A DNA stretch of 64,000 nucleotides, taken from positions 248,001 through 312,000 of the forward strand of contig NZ_WELI01000005.1 in assembly GCF_009184635.1 (NCBI RefSeq). Direction: 5' to 3'. Positions 49,798-58,360 of this stretch are shown here, piece by piece. Origin of the DNA: Rudanella paleaurantiibacter (GTDB taxonomy: Bacteria > Bacteroidota > Bacteroidia > Cytophagales > Spirosomataceae). Position 1 is the stretch's first letter. The number at the start of each line of letters is the position of its first letter. Made by a program: the position numbers and the translations under genes. Under the pieces are notes generated by a model, which was not told the DNA's origin, searched no databases, and saw nothing but the letters and a program-made list of their open reading frames with translations.

Positions 49798-51219
49798 CTA
49801 TTCAAAAAACGCCGGGCTGAAGTTCATCAGGTACACTTCATCGGTTGCACGGGTCACGGCGGTGTAGAGCCATCGGACAAACTCGTGCGTGACAGTCGGC
49901 TCGGGCAGATACCCCTGATCAATAAACACCGCACTCCACTGCCCACCTTGCGACTTATGCGCCGTCAGGGCGTAGGCAAACTTCACCTGTAAGGCTGTCA
50001 GGTACGAGTCACGCCGGACGGCTTCGGCCCGCTCTTTTTTAGATTTTATGTAGAAATAATCTTTCTGCACGCTTTCGTACAGATTGCGGCTTTCTTCCTG
50101 ACCCAGCGCGGGGGTCGACGAGTACAGCGTGTCCAGAATGATCTTAGCTTCAAACTCGGGTTGCTCTTCGTAATCGACGAGCCGGAGGGTTACCGTGGCA
50201 AATCGTAAACCGTGCATCTCCTCCTTCCGCCGGATTTTAAGCACTTCAGCAAATTCGCCGTTGGCCAGAAAACCCGCAGGCGAGTCTTCTTCGAGCGTGG
50301 TGTAGTTGTTACGGGCAATCATAATCATATCCCCCGCATCGAGCTCATCTTCGCACCCATTGATCACCCGCCGGACAAACTGATTGTATTGCACAGCCGT
50401 TTTATTAGAACGGCACAAAATCACGGTGTTCTCCCGCCCAAACTTATTGTAGGCATACTGAATACCGTCTTCGAGCCGGGCTTGTGGCATCTTGTAAATA
50501 TCCCGAAACGGTCGGGTTTGGAGCCGAATCATAGGCTCAGCAATGGCAAGCTCATTGCGGAGGTCGGTCGCATTAGCCAATATCCCCGACGTCTCCTCCT
50601 GCCGCATTACCTCGGTCAGCTCCTGCTCATGCACCACCATATCGAAGTTGTGGGCCAGAAAATCGCGGTTTAAAGCCGGGCTAAGGTCACTACCCACGGG
50701 AGGAAGCTGCGCGGTATCACCAATGAGCATTAGCTTATTACCACCGTTTTCAAACACAAACTCGATCAAATCGGTCAGAAGCCCTTTACCCCCAAAGTCA
50801 GCCTCGTCAGAAATCATCGATGCTTCATCCACAATAAACAGGGTGTCTTCGTGATAGTTTTTCTGACGCTGAAAATGGAGCGCCCCGGAGCCGGGGTCGG
50901 CTACCTGCCGGTATATTTTGCGGTGAATGGTTTGGGCCGACTTTTTGGCGTAATTCGACATCACCTTAGCCGCCCGGCCGGTTGGTGCCAACAGAACCGA
51001 TTTATACCCGAACCGGGGCAGCACTTTAATAAGCGTACTGATAAGCGTAGTTTTTCCCGTTCCGGCGTATCCCCGCAGCAGAAAGCAATCGCGGTAATGT
51101 TCAAATTCTTCGCGGGTGATAAACGCTCCTATTTTCTCGAAAAATTCTTCCTGTCCCGGAGTCGGTTTAAAAGGGAAACGTTTGGCCAGCAACTGAGCAG
51201 CCGTTTGGGTTTCATTCAT
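49798..51219 (-). CDS. RecD-like superfamily 1B helicase
   Basis: 473 residues. Walker A RGYAGTGKTT at 49-58, Walker B 'LFIVDEASMI' near 130, 'GDTAQLPPVG' (motif III), and the C-terminal 'ALTAHKSQGGQW' and 'LYTAVTRATDEVYLM' motifs V and VI. The layout is that of small RecD2/Pif1-related helicases with an SH3-like insert near residue 300-350 ('ELDAGDMIMIARNNY'). It lacks the N-terminal domain of RecD2. It probably acts in DNA repair or recombination without RecBC. No recB or recC genes lie nearby. Confidence 0.85.
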   Translation of the reverse strand: MNETQTAAQLLAKRFPFKPTPGQEEFFEKIGAFITREEFEHYRDCFLLRGYAGTGKTTLISTLIKVLPRFGYKSVLLAPTGRAAKVMSNYAKKSAQTIHRKIYRQVADPGSGALHFQRQKNYHEDTLFIVDEASMISDEADFGGKGLLTDLIEFVFENGGNKLMLIGDTAQLPPVGSDLSPALNRDFLAHNFDMVVHEQELTEVMRQEETSGILANATDLRNELAIAEPMIRLQTRPFRDIYKMPQARLEDGIQYAYNKFGRENTVILCRSNKTAVQYNQFVRRVINGCEDELDAGDMIMIARNNYTTLEEDSPAGFLANGEFAEVLKIRRKEEMHGLRFATVTLRLVDYEEQPEFEAKIILDTLYSSTPALGQEESRNLYESVQKDYFYIKSKKERAEAVRRDSYLTALQVKFAYALTAHKSQGGQWSAVFIDQGYLPEPTVTHEFVRWLYTAVTRATDEVYLMNFSPAFFE

Positions 51220-51370
51220 ACCTTAAATTTACCCAAAAGGGGGCAGATCCGAAAGCAAATCACCCCGAAAACAAGCCGCTTTCATCTGATTTTTAAACTT
51301 TTCCGGGCAGCCACTTCACACTTTCTCATTTGTTCGTTATCTTCAACTTCCTAACAACCCTTTATTCACC

Positions 51371-51808
51371 ATGAAAATCAAGCAAATACTATCCGGCAAA
51401 GCCATTAACACCATTTATTCCGTCCAATCGTCTGATACGGTATTCGATGCCCTCCGGCTCATGGCTGAGAAAAACATCGGAGCGGTGCTGGTTATCGACG
51501 AAGGGCAACTGGCCGGGATCTTTTCGGAGCGCGACTATGCCCGCAAAGTAATTTTGCAGGGACGGGCTTCCAAAGATACCCTCATTGCTGATGTCATGAC
51601 CAGCAAACTCATTACGGTAGCTTCCGACGATAAGCTGGAAATGGCCATGCGGATTATGTCTGAGAAGCACATCCGTCACCTGCCCGTTATTGACAATGAC
51701 GAACTAACAGGTATAATTTCGATCAACGACGTGGTTTCGGCTATTATGCACGATCAGCGTAACCGAATCAACTCACTCGAAAGCTACATCTCGGGCAACC
51801 CATTCTGA
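51371..51808 (+). CDS. Two-CBS-domain protein
   Basis: 145 residues, two CBS domains in tandem (about 9-65 and 75-135): 'SVQSSDTVFDALRLMAEKNI', 'GQLAGIFSERDYARKVILQG', 'LEMAMRIMSEKHIRHLPVID' and 'ELTGIISINDVVSAIMHDQ'. Such pairs bind adenine nucleotides and dimerise. There is no attached enzyme domain. It is transcribed divergently from the RecD-like helicase with 151 bases between. A role in signalling energy status is possible but not shown. Confidence 0.9.
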   Translation: MKIKQILSGKAINTIYSVQSSDTVFDALRLMAEKNIGAVLVIDEGQLAGIFSERDYARKVILQGRASKDTLIADVMTSKLITVASDDKLEMAMRIMSEKHIRHLPVIDNDELTGIISINDVVSAIMHDQRNRINSLESYISGNPF

Positions 51809-51963
51809 GTAAGCTGATAACCGGTTCAGCGTATATGGTTCGTATAACAACCCGTTACATCGTTGTTCCGAACCCCATGCAAGGTGATCCAACAGACCGA
51901 AACGGATAGCTGTTTTGGGACAAGCGTCCGTCAAATTCCGTATCTTCGTCCTCTTTTTGTGCG

Positions 51964-52479
51964 TTGATGAGTAGAATCATGACAGTAACCGAGGACAAAG
52001 CTCGTTCCGAAGTGCTCCGCCTATACGGCAACCGGCTCCGTATCCGTGTCTGCGGCCTATATCGGGAGGGCGACCGTCTTTTGATGGTTCGGCACCGGGG
52101 TATCAACCCATCCGATACGTTTTGGTGCCCGCCGGGCGGTGGGTTACAATTTGGCGAACAAACCCGCGAGGGGCTCGTGCGGGAGTTTGACGAAGAAACT
52201 GGCCTGAAAATTGAAGTAGGTGAGATGTTGTTCGTCAATGAGTTTATGGAGCCACCGCTTCATGCCCTCGAGCTGTTTTTTGTCGTGCACGCCATTGGTG
52301 GTTCACTGCGGCAGGGTACCGACCCTGAGATGAGCCTCGACGGGCAGATTATTGAAGATGTACGGTTGATGACGTTCGACGAAATCAAATCGTATCCGCC
52401 CGAAGAGGTACATACCTTATTTGGCCGGTGCCATTCAATAGAAGAAGTGTTTGCCCTGCGTGGCTATTTTGGTTCATAA
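51964..52479 (+). CDS. Nudix hydrolase
   Basis: 171 residues. The full Nudix box GX5EX7REUXEEXGU is present in 'GLQFGEQTREGLVREF' and 'DEETGL' (residues about 60-82). 'RIRVCGLYREGDRLLMVRHR' is the preceding strand pair. The C-terminal half includes 'LELFFVVHAIGGSLRQGTDP'. The family acts on nucleoside diphosphate derivatives; the substrate cannot be fixed. A second, partial Nudix gene lies at the end of the window but is clearly a different subgroup. Confidence 0.9.
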   Translation: MMSRIMTVTEDKARSEVLRLYGNRLRIRVCGLYREGDRLLMVRHRGINPSDTFWCPPGGGLQFGEQTREGLVREFDEETGLKIEVGEMLFVNEFMEPPLHALELFFVVHAIGGSLRQGTDPEMSLDGQIIEDVRLMTFDEIKSYPPEEVHTLFGRCHSIEEVFALRGYFGS

Positions 52480-52526
52480 TTTGTTAATCGTGTAATTCGT
52501 TTTTATCAAGTTATCTGCTCACTCTT

Positions 52527-53420
52527 GTGCTAACGTCCACCACCGTGTCGCCTATTGTAACCGTTCGTCAGGATACGTTTGATGCTGCTCAGACGGAGCA
52601 ATCGGTGCTATGCATGGAAGTAAGCAAAGACCATTTCCGGTTTTCGTACCTCGATAGCCAGAAACGGATTGCGTGGCTTGAAGACTTTGCGTTTCCGTCG
52701 CTGCTGACGGAACGCTCTCTCGCCGACAACCTGCCCGCTATTTTTCAGGACCATGCGGTATTACCCGCCGGTCCGTGGCAGCAGGTTTTGGTGTCGGTCA
52801 ACTCGCCGGCTTTTACACTCATTCCCAAGCCGCTGTTCCGCAAGGAGTACGCCAGCAGCTACATGACCCTCATGCGGGGTAGCGCGTTGCCTCCGCACGA
52901 GTATGCTCACTTTTTTGAGCAACCGAACGAAAATTTCGTGTCGGTTTTCAACGTGGAGCACCGGTTAGCCAATTACCTCGCGGGTGTATATCCACTGCAA
53001 AATCTCACGTTTGTACACCAGACCACAGCCCTGATTACGGCTTCGGCCGCGGTAGACCGTCACCTCATCAGTACGCAAAACTTATTGCTGTATTTTGAAG
53101 ATGAGTTTGCCACGGTGATTCTGCGGTCGAACCGGGAGTTACGGTTTTGCAACCGGTTTGGGTTTAAAAATCCGCTTGATCTGACGTATTACCTCCTGTA
53201 CGTCATTGAGGAACTACGGCTTGAGCCTTACTCGGTGAATGTACTGTTGTACGGTGAGATAACCCCCTTTGCCGATACGTACCTTCAATTAGCTGAGTTT
53301 ATGCCTCATATGGTGTTTGGGCAAACTCCGGCCGGTATTCGGTTCGACGGCGATAACTTCGACGATCTCCCCGAACACCGGTACCTGAGTCTGTATGGCC
53401 TTAGCCTGCTGACAGCCTAA
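52527..53420 (+). CDS. DUF3822 family protein
   Basis: 297 residues. The first part 'SVLCMEVSKDHFRFSYLDSQ' and 'PAIFQDHAVLPAGPWQQVLV' together with 'TLIPKPLFRKEYASSYM' and the C-terminal 'EELRLEPYSVNVLLYGEI' match DUF3822, an actin-like fold family of Bacteroidota. In related genomes it often neighbours rsmD and coaD, which are not here. Its stop is one base from the stop of the convergent 53422 gene. No function can be assigned. Confidence 0.85.
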   Translation: MLTSTTVSPIVTVRQDTFDAAQTEQSVLCMEVSKDHFRFSYLDSQKRIAWLEDFAFPSLLTERSLADNLPAIFQDHAVLPAGPWQQVLVSVNSPAFTLIPKPLFRKEYASSYMTLMRGSALPPHEYAHFFEQPNENFVSVFNVEHRLANYLAGVYPLQNLTFVHQTTALITASAAVDRHLISTQNLLLYFEDEFATVILRSNRELRFCNRFGFKNPLDLTYYLLYVIEELRLEPYSVNVLLYGEITPFADTYLQLAEFMPHMVFGQTPAGIRFDGDNFDDLPEHRYLSLYGLSLLTA

Positions 53421-53421
53421 G

Positions 53422-55098
53422 CTACTCCCGAACCTGCGTATCGAACGCCCCCGTCAGCACCTGCCCATTACGTTTTACCTGTACCCAGACCCGGTAATGC
53501 CCCGCCCGTGGAAACGCGTACGGAAACTCCACCATGTTGTTCGTGCTCATCGCGTGGTTCATCGGGCCCATTTCGGCTTTGAGTAGTGCATTCCGGCGGC
53601 TTTCGGGCATTTCTTTGAGCTGGGCCAGGTAGGTATCAATACTATCGCGGAAACGGGCACTATTGGGTTTCTGCACGGCCCGGCTGGTATCAGCAATCCG
53701 TTTACTGAGCGTTTCTTCGGCCGCCATCGAATACGTCCCAACCGGATGCAGGTGAATATACACCGTTCCGTCGGAGCGCAGAATAGCCGCGTGGCCGCTC
53801 ATGCCCAGGTAAGGTTCCAGTGTGGCAGCTTTACCGGTCGGGTCGGCCACGGCAAACTTCAGCATATACAACTTGCCCGCATCCAGCGTTTTACCGGGCT
53901 TATCGGTCCACACCATCGTGCTCCCATCGGCCAGTTTGGTACTGGCACCCGGCTTCCCGCAGGCTACCATATCTTCGTCCAGATGCAGTTTACCCACGGC
54001 ATCCTGCTTTACGCCCATTGGCTCGGTAATCAGAAAACTGTCGTCGGGGTCGGTAACGCGGCCGAGGGCGGCCTGCGCGGCCGATTGCTTAATCATGGGC
54101 AAATCGAGCGTGTCGGTCAGGGTTTCGGTATAGCCCGACCGGTACACCACATCGGCAAATAGTAGGTAACGACCACCGGGCAGCTGGGGGAGCCGGGCGG
54201 TAAACTGAAGCGAGTCGGTACGTTCGGGGTGCAAATGGGCGAAGGCATCCATGCCCGAATCGGCACGTACCAGAAACGCGTGCATCAGCTTGCCGTGGTC
54301 AGGAATGAGCAGGTTGAAATCGCGCCGACGTTGCCGATTGTGAGCAAACCCGGTGGTATCAGGCCGGATGGTCAGCACCACCCCACCCGATTCAGGCCTG
54401 GCTGACGAAATCAGGGAAACGGGTTTGTAGAGCTGATACGCTCGGTACTCATCGGCCCAGCTATCCCACCAGAACCGCCCGCCAGTTAGCAGTAAAACCA
54501 ATACCACACCCCCAATTCCCATGCCCACCAGTCGTTTGCGCCGAAGCGCTTTGGGGTCCGAAACGCCTACCCCATCGGCATTACTGGCGCCGATGATGGT
54601 GATCATCATACCAACGAGAACCAGTCCCATCAGGGCCAGCCCGGCACCCGTTCCGGCGGGCATATCGCGGGTTGCGGTTGATATGGCCACCACCGGCACC
54701 ACCACCTCGGCTGGGCCGTCGGGGCCATTGATGGCCAACTGAATACTGGTCGAGCCAGACTCCATAAGCCAAACAGCCCCCTCGAACCGGTTGGCTTCAG
54801 TTCGGGTCAGCTCGTCGTGCGTCGGGGCCCCCTCATCGCCCGCGTTGAAGTACACAGGCCGCCCCTCAATCCGGGCTACGCGCCCCTGCTCTACAAATAC
54901 GGTTACTTTGGCCGTACCGGGCACCACATCAGGCGGCAGCACCTGCACCAGCAGGCTGTATTTACCTACCTGCTTCTGCACAATTACCCCCGCACTACCT
55001 ACGTGAGCCCACGCTGGTAAAGCCAGCATGAGCAACGCCCAAAGTTGGGCCAATACGCCCTTTTTTCTCATCCAGCCTGTTTGTGTTGTCTTGTTCAT
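53422..55098 (-). CDS. Membrane-anchored periplasmic His-rich protein (YtkA/CopC-like parts)
   Basis: 558 residues from ATG at 55098 (MNKTTQTGW), which follows the upstream stop at 55112; an ATG at 55122 overlaps it. A signal peptide (residues 9-34, ending A-W-A-H) is followed by a beta domain ('VGKYSLLVQVLPPDVVPGTA'). Two hydrophobic segments lie near 165-190 and 203-223. The C-terminal domain has 'HAFLVRADSGMDAFAHLHPE' and 'MSGHAAILRSDGTVYIHLHP', the H.h....F.HlHP pattern of YtkA-like metal-associated proteins. It could carry or sense copper, which is inference. Confidence 0.65.
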   Translation of the reverse strand: MNKTTQTGWMRKKGVLAQLWALLMLALPAWAHVGSAGVIVQKQVGKYSLLVQVLPPDVVPGTAKVTVFVEQGRVARIEGRPVYFNAGDEGAPTHDELTRTEANRFEGAVWLMESGSTSIQLAINGPDGPAEVVVPVVAISTATRDMPAGTGAGLALMGLVLVGMMITIIGASNADGVGVSDPKALRRKRLVGMGIGGVVLVLLLTGGRFWWDSWADEYRAYQLYKPVSLISSARPESGGVVLTIRPDTTGFAHNRQRRRDFNLLIPDHGKLMHAFLVRADSGMDAFAHLHPERTDSLQFTARLPQLPGGRYLLFADVVYRSGYTETLTDTLDLPMIKQSAAQAALGRVTDPDDSFLITEPMGVKQDAVGKLHLDEDMVACGKPGASTKLADGSTMVWTDKPGKTLDAGKLYMLKFAVADPTGKAATLEPYLGMSGHAAILRSDGTVYIHLHPVGTYSMAAEETLSKRIADTSRAVQKPNSARFRDSIDTYLAQLKEMPESRRNALLKAEMGPMNHAMSTNNMVEFPYAFPRAGHYRVWVQVKRNGQVLTGAFDTQVRE

Positions 55099-55111
55099 AC
55101 GGTAGGTTTGG

Positions 55112-56329
55112 TTAGCGTACAATGCGTTTCATCCAGTTACCCCACCACAAACCAACACGGGCCGAAACCATCGCAATCACAATAGCTTTCCCAAAACTCA
55201 GCGCCAGCTCGGTCGTTGTCTGGTCAAAGTACGGATTAAATTTATACCGATACTTCCAGTCAGGGTCATTGTCGTAAGGCCACGCTTCGCCCAGGAAAAA
55301 CCAGTTGCGCGCATAGGGCGACTCCAGCAAGAAGCCACCAAAATGCCATTGCACCACCCCAAACAGGGCTACAAACACTACCCCTGCCAAAGCCGCCAGA
55401 CCCCAGTCGGAAATGCGGCCCGCAAACCGCCTGTTCAGCCAGTCGAGAGCCAGGCCGGGTACCACCAGCAACAGCGGGAATGAATAAGGCTGGTAATGGG
55501 TGATGGGATTCATAACCGGCCCCAGCTTAGGCGTAGCCGGAAACAACGGCAAGACCCAGTTAGGCAACAGAATAGCCAGCATGTACAAGACTGTGATAGT
55601 AGCGATCGGGTATGCGAGCGTAGACCCTCGGCCAACGGCCATCAGAAAAACGGGAAAAATAAAAGCCGCAGTAACGTAGTACGAGGTGTTGTGAGAAACC
55701 CAACGGCCCATGTTTTCCGACAGCAGAATGTACAGTACCGACAATAAGAAGGCCGCCGACAGTGCATACAACACCCGGATACGCCCCGCCGACCGGGCAT
55801 CGGCCGTGGTGGTGGTGTTTTGCAGGGCCAGAACGCCTACCATTGCGCCAAACTGCACCATCATCATACCCAGCACCAGCACCGTGTGCGGAGGAGTCAG
55901 AATCTGGACATCGAGCCCGTAGGTGTTATGCCACCAATCATCGAACGGGGCCGAGGTCAGCATGGCCAAAGCGCCCCAGACGCAGTACATTGCGCCCAGC
56001 GACCCGTAAAAAACACCCCAGAAACGTACCGATCGTGACCGGGCCGGGTGTTGCCTGCGCAGGGTAGTCGACAAAATCTGGTAGCCTGAGAACAGGCCTG
56101 ACACCAGAGCACCTACGTAGATAACCACGTGCGGGGGCGAAAACAGCCCGTCGCGGCCAATACTGATGTGCCACATGATGTCCCAGAGCAGGCCCATGAC
56201 AATGCAGAATGACGCAAAAACCACGGCATACACATACGTGGGAACGGTAGCTGAAACTGGCTCTACCCGCTGGCCAGTTACGGGTTCTGCATAACCGGGT
56301 AGGGATTGAAGAGGGAGAGTAGGTTGCAT
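55112..56329 (-). CDS. Polytopic membrane protein, conserved with the cytochrome c and YtkA-like genes
   Basis: 405 residues from ATG at 56329 (MQPTLPLQSL); the frame extends to 56449 but that part is less convincing. About ten helices. Candidate metal-binding residues lie in helices and loops: 'WDIMWHISIGRDG', 'SPPHVVIYVGALVSG', 'PPHTVLVLGMMMVQFGAM' and 'MGRWVSHNTSYYV'. The family was not recognised. Its partners are the His-rich protein downstream (14 bases) and a divergent membrane cytochrome c gene (129 bases), which suggests an oxidative or copper-handling function. This is inference from context only. Confidence 0.6.
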   Translation of the reverse strand: MQPTLPLQSLPGYAEPVTGQRVEPVSATVPTYVYAVVFASFCIVMGLLWDIMWHISIGRDGLFSPPHVVIYVGALVSGLFSGYQILSTTLRRQHPARSRSVRFWGVFYGSLGAMYCVWGALAMLTSAPFDDWWHNTYGLDVQILTPPHTVLVLGMMMVQFGAMVGVLALQNTTTTADARSAGRIRVLYALSAAFLLSVLYILLSENMGRWVSHNTSYYVTAAFIFPVFLMAVGRGSTLAYPIATITVLYMLAILLPNWVLPLFPATPKLGPVMNPITHYQPYSFPLLLVVPGLALDWLNRRFAGRISDWGLAALAGVVFVALFGVVQWHFGGFLLESPYARNWFFLGEAWPYDNDPDWKYRYKFNPYFDQTTTELALSFGKAIVIAMVSARVGLWWGNWMKRIVR

Positions 56330-56457
56330 ACGTGAAGAAGGGTTAACGAGGCTAAAAGGTAAATATTTTTCGGGTGAAAAAGAGCCTGTATAGGTATGAA
56401 CGGTACATTTAGCCGGGCAAAGTCTGTTTTTGCCTCTTTCCATTTTCATTCATTACC

Positions 56458-56949
56458 ATGAATACGAATAATCCATTTCAAAACGAGCAATTCCGGCGGC
56501 TCGTACCGGTTGTTTATGGCCTTGTAACGCTTGTTATCGGCCTTTTTGCGTTAACGTCTGTGGTAGCTTTCATGCAGCTCACATCGAGTGGCAGCCCCGC
56601 TACCCCAACACAGACAACTGGAACGCCCACACCCCCTACGCCAGTAGTTGCCCAACTTTCCGAAGCCCAGGAACACGGCAAATCGCTGTTCACGAACAAC
56701 TGCGCCCAGTGCCACGCTATAACAGACGAAGTACTGGTTGGCCCCGGTCTCAAAGGGGTTCGGGAGCGCACACCGGGCGATGAGTGGCTGAAAAAGTGGA
56801 TTCGGAACTCGTCGGCGCTGGTAGCTGCGGGAGACCCTTATGCGGTACAGGTGTTCAATAAATTCCAGAAGATTCCAATGTCATCGTTCACGTCGTTGAG
56901 CGATGCCGACTTAAACGATCTCCTTGATTACATCGGTACAGCCAAATAG
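56458..56949 (+). CDS. Membrane-anchored monohaem cytochrome c
   Basis: 163 residues. A membrane helix at 14-38 is followed by a Thr/Pro-rich linker (about 42-64) and a class I cytochrome c domain. Haem binding at C82-x-x-C85-H86 (NCAQCHAITD), axial Met141 in 'KIPMSSF', and the C-terminal 'LSDADLNDLLDYIGTAK' are all present. It faces the periplasm and carries one electron, probably to an oxidase. It is divergent from the 55112 gene with a short intergenic space, so the two are likely co-regulated. Confidence 0.9.
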   Translation: MNTNNPFQNEQFRRLVPVVYGLVTLVIGLFALTSVVAFMQLTSSGSPATPTQTTGTPTPPTPVVAQLSEAQEHGKSLFTNNCAQCHAITDEVLVGPGLKGVRERTPGDEWLKKWIRNSSALVAAGDPYAVQVFNKFQKIPMSSFTSLSDADLNDLLDYIGTAK

Positions 56950-57054
56950 CGTTTATTGGTTTTGCGTCTATAGTTTCTGGTTAATAGCATAAAGGCGGAG
57001 GATTCTCTACAGAAACAAGACCGTATAAACGACAACGAAGTATCAGAAATCCGG

Positions 57055-57062
57055 TATTTTTG
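57055..57062 (+). promoter_or_regulatory. TAnnTTTG -7 promoter box
   Basis: TATTTTTG is an exact match to the Bacteroidota -7 consensus. The predicted transcription start is near 57067-57069, at the first base of the hairpin that precedes the aminotransferase gene. A clear -33 TTG is not seen. Confidence 0.55.
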
Positions 57063-57065
57063 CAG

Positions 57066-57102
57066 GACCCCTGCGGGCAGGATGCTCGTCAGGGGTCTTT
57101 TT
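57066..57102 (+). terminator. Terminator-like leader hairpin ending 3 bases before a start codon
   Basis: GACCCCTG (57066-57073) and CAGGGGTC (57090-57097) pair, and an inner CGGGC/GCTCG stem (57074-57078 with 57084-57088) extends it, followed by TTTTT (57098-57102) and the ATG at 57105. It looks like an intrinsic terminator, but its placement directly before the start codon suggests leader regulation or initiation control. Confidence 0.65.
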
Positions 57103-57104
57103 AC

Positions 57105-58322
57105 ATGGAAATTCTGAAAAGCCAGCGGCTGAACAACTTACGGTACGACATTCGGGGGCCTGTGTACGAGAAATCGTTGGAACTCGAAAGTCAGGGTTAC
57201 AAAATCATCAATCTGAACATTGGCAACCCCGCCCCTTTCGGCTTTGATGCCCCCGACGAAATTGTCCACGATATTATTCTGAACATTCGTAACGCGCAGG
57301 GCTACGCCGACTCGCGGGGCCTATTCGCGGCCCGTAAGGCTGTCATGCATTACACGCAGACGCTGAACCTGCCCGGTATTACGATCAACGATATTTTCAT
57401 CGGCAACGGCGTCAGCGAACTCATTCTGCTGTCGATGCAGGCGTTGATCAATGAGGGCGATGAGGTACTGGTTCCCGCGCCCGACTATCCGCTCTGGACT
57501 ACGTCGGTTGCCCTAAGCGGAGGCAAGCCTGTGCATTATGTGTGCGACGAAGCCGCTGGCTGGAACCCCGACCTGGCTGATCTGGAACGCAAAATCACAA
57601 AAAAAACCCGGGCTTTAGTCGTAATCAACCCCAACAACCCCACCGGTGCGGTGTACGACAAAGCCGTACTTGAAGGCATTGCCCAGATTGCCGAACGGCA
57701 CAGCCTGATTGTGTTCACCGACGAGATTTACGACAAAATTCTGTACGATGGCGCCCAGCATCACCCGATGGCGCGGTTTGTACACGACACGCTCTGTATC
57801 ACTATGGGCGGTCTTTCCAAGAACTACCGGGCGGCCGGTTTTCGGGGGGGGTGGCTTATCCTGAGCGGGGCTCGCGCTAAAGCGAAATCCTATATCGAAG
57901 GGCTTACCCTGATGGCCTCACTCCGTTTGTGCGCCAACGTTCCTACGCAGTACGCCATTCAAACAGCTCTGGGCGGCTACCAGAGTATTCAGGATCTGGT
58001 TCACCCGTCGGGGCGGCTTTATAAACAGATTATGCTCGCCCACGAGCGGCTCACGGCCATGCCGGGTATCACCTGCACCAAGCCCAAAGGAGCCTTATAT
58101 GTATTCCCAAAAATCGACCTGAGTCAGTTTCGGTTCAAAGACGACAACGAGTTTGTGTACGACCTGCTGGCCGAGCAAAAAGTGCTTGTTGTAGCCGGAC
58201 AAGGCTTCAATTACCCCCAACCGGATCATTTCAGGGTTGTTTGCCTTCCCACCGTCGACGAGCTGAACGTGGCCCTGGACCGGATTGAAGCCTTCCTCGT
58301 TAGTCGGCATATTGGTAGTTAA
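57105..58322 (+). CDS. PLP-dependent class I/II aminotransferase (AlaA-like)
   Basis: 405 residues from ATG at 57105 (MEILKSQRLNNL). The AlaA-like start 'RYDIRGPVYEKSLELESQGY' is followed by 'LNIGNPAPFGFDAPDEIVHD', 'GNGVSELILLSMQALINEGD', 'PAPDYPLWTTSVALSGGKPV', 'INPNNPTGAVYDK', and PLP Lys in 'GGLSKNYRAAGFRGGW'. The C-terminal 'VVCLPTVDELNVALDRIEAF' closes the fold. The enzyme probably makes alanine from pyruvate and glutamate. Its leader is a strong hairpin. The frame upstream of this ATG only covers the leader. Confidence 0.9.
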   Translation: MEILKSQRLNNLRYDIRGPVYEKSLELESQGYKIINLNIGNPAPFGFDAPDEIVHDIILNIRNAQGYADSRGLFAARKAVMHYTQTLNLPGITINDIFIGNGVSELILLSMQALINEGDEVLVPAPDYPLWTTSVALSGGKPVHYVCDEAAGWNPDLADLERKITKKTRALVVINPNNPTGAVYDKAVLEGIAQIAERHSLIVFTDEIYDKILYDGAQHHPMARFVHDTLCITMGGLSKNYRAAGFRGGWLILSGARAKAKSYIEGLTLMASLRLCANVPTQYAIQTALGGYQSIQDLVHPSGRLYKQIMLAHERLTAMPGITCTKPKGALYVFPKIDLSQFRFKDDNEFVYDLLAEQKVLVVAGQGFNYPQPDHFRVVCLPTVDELNVALDRIEAFLVSRHIGS

Positions 58323-58360
58323 CGCTCACCCCATTCATACAATTCCTAAACTCCATCCCT

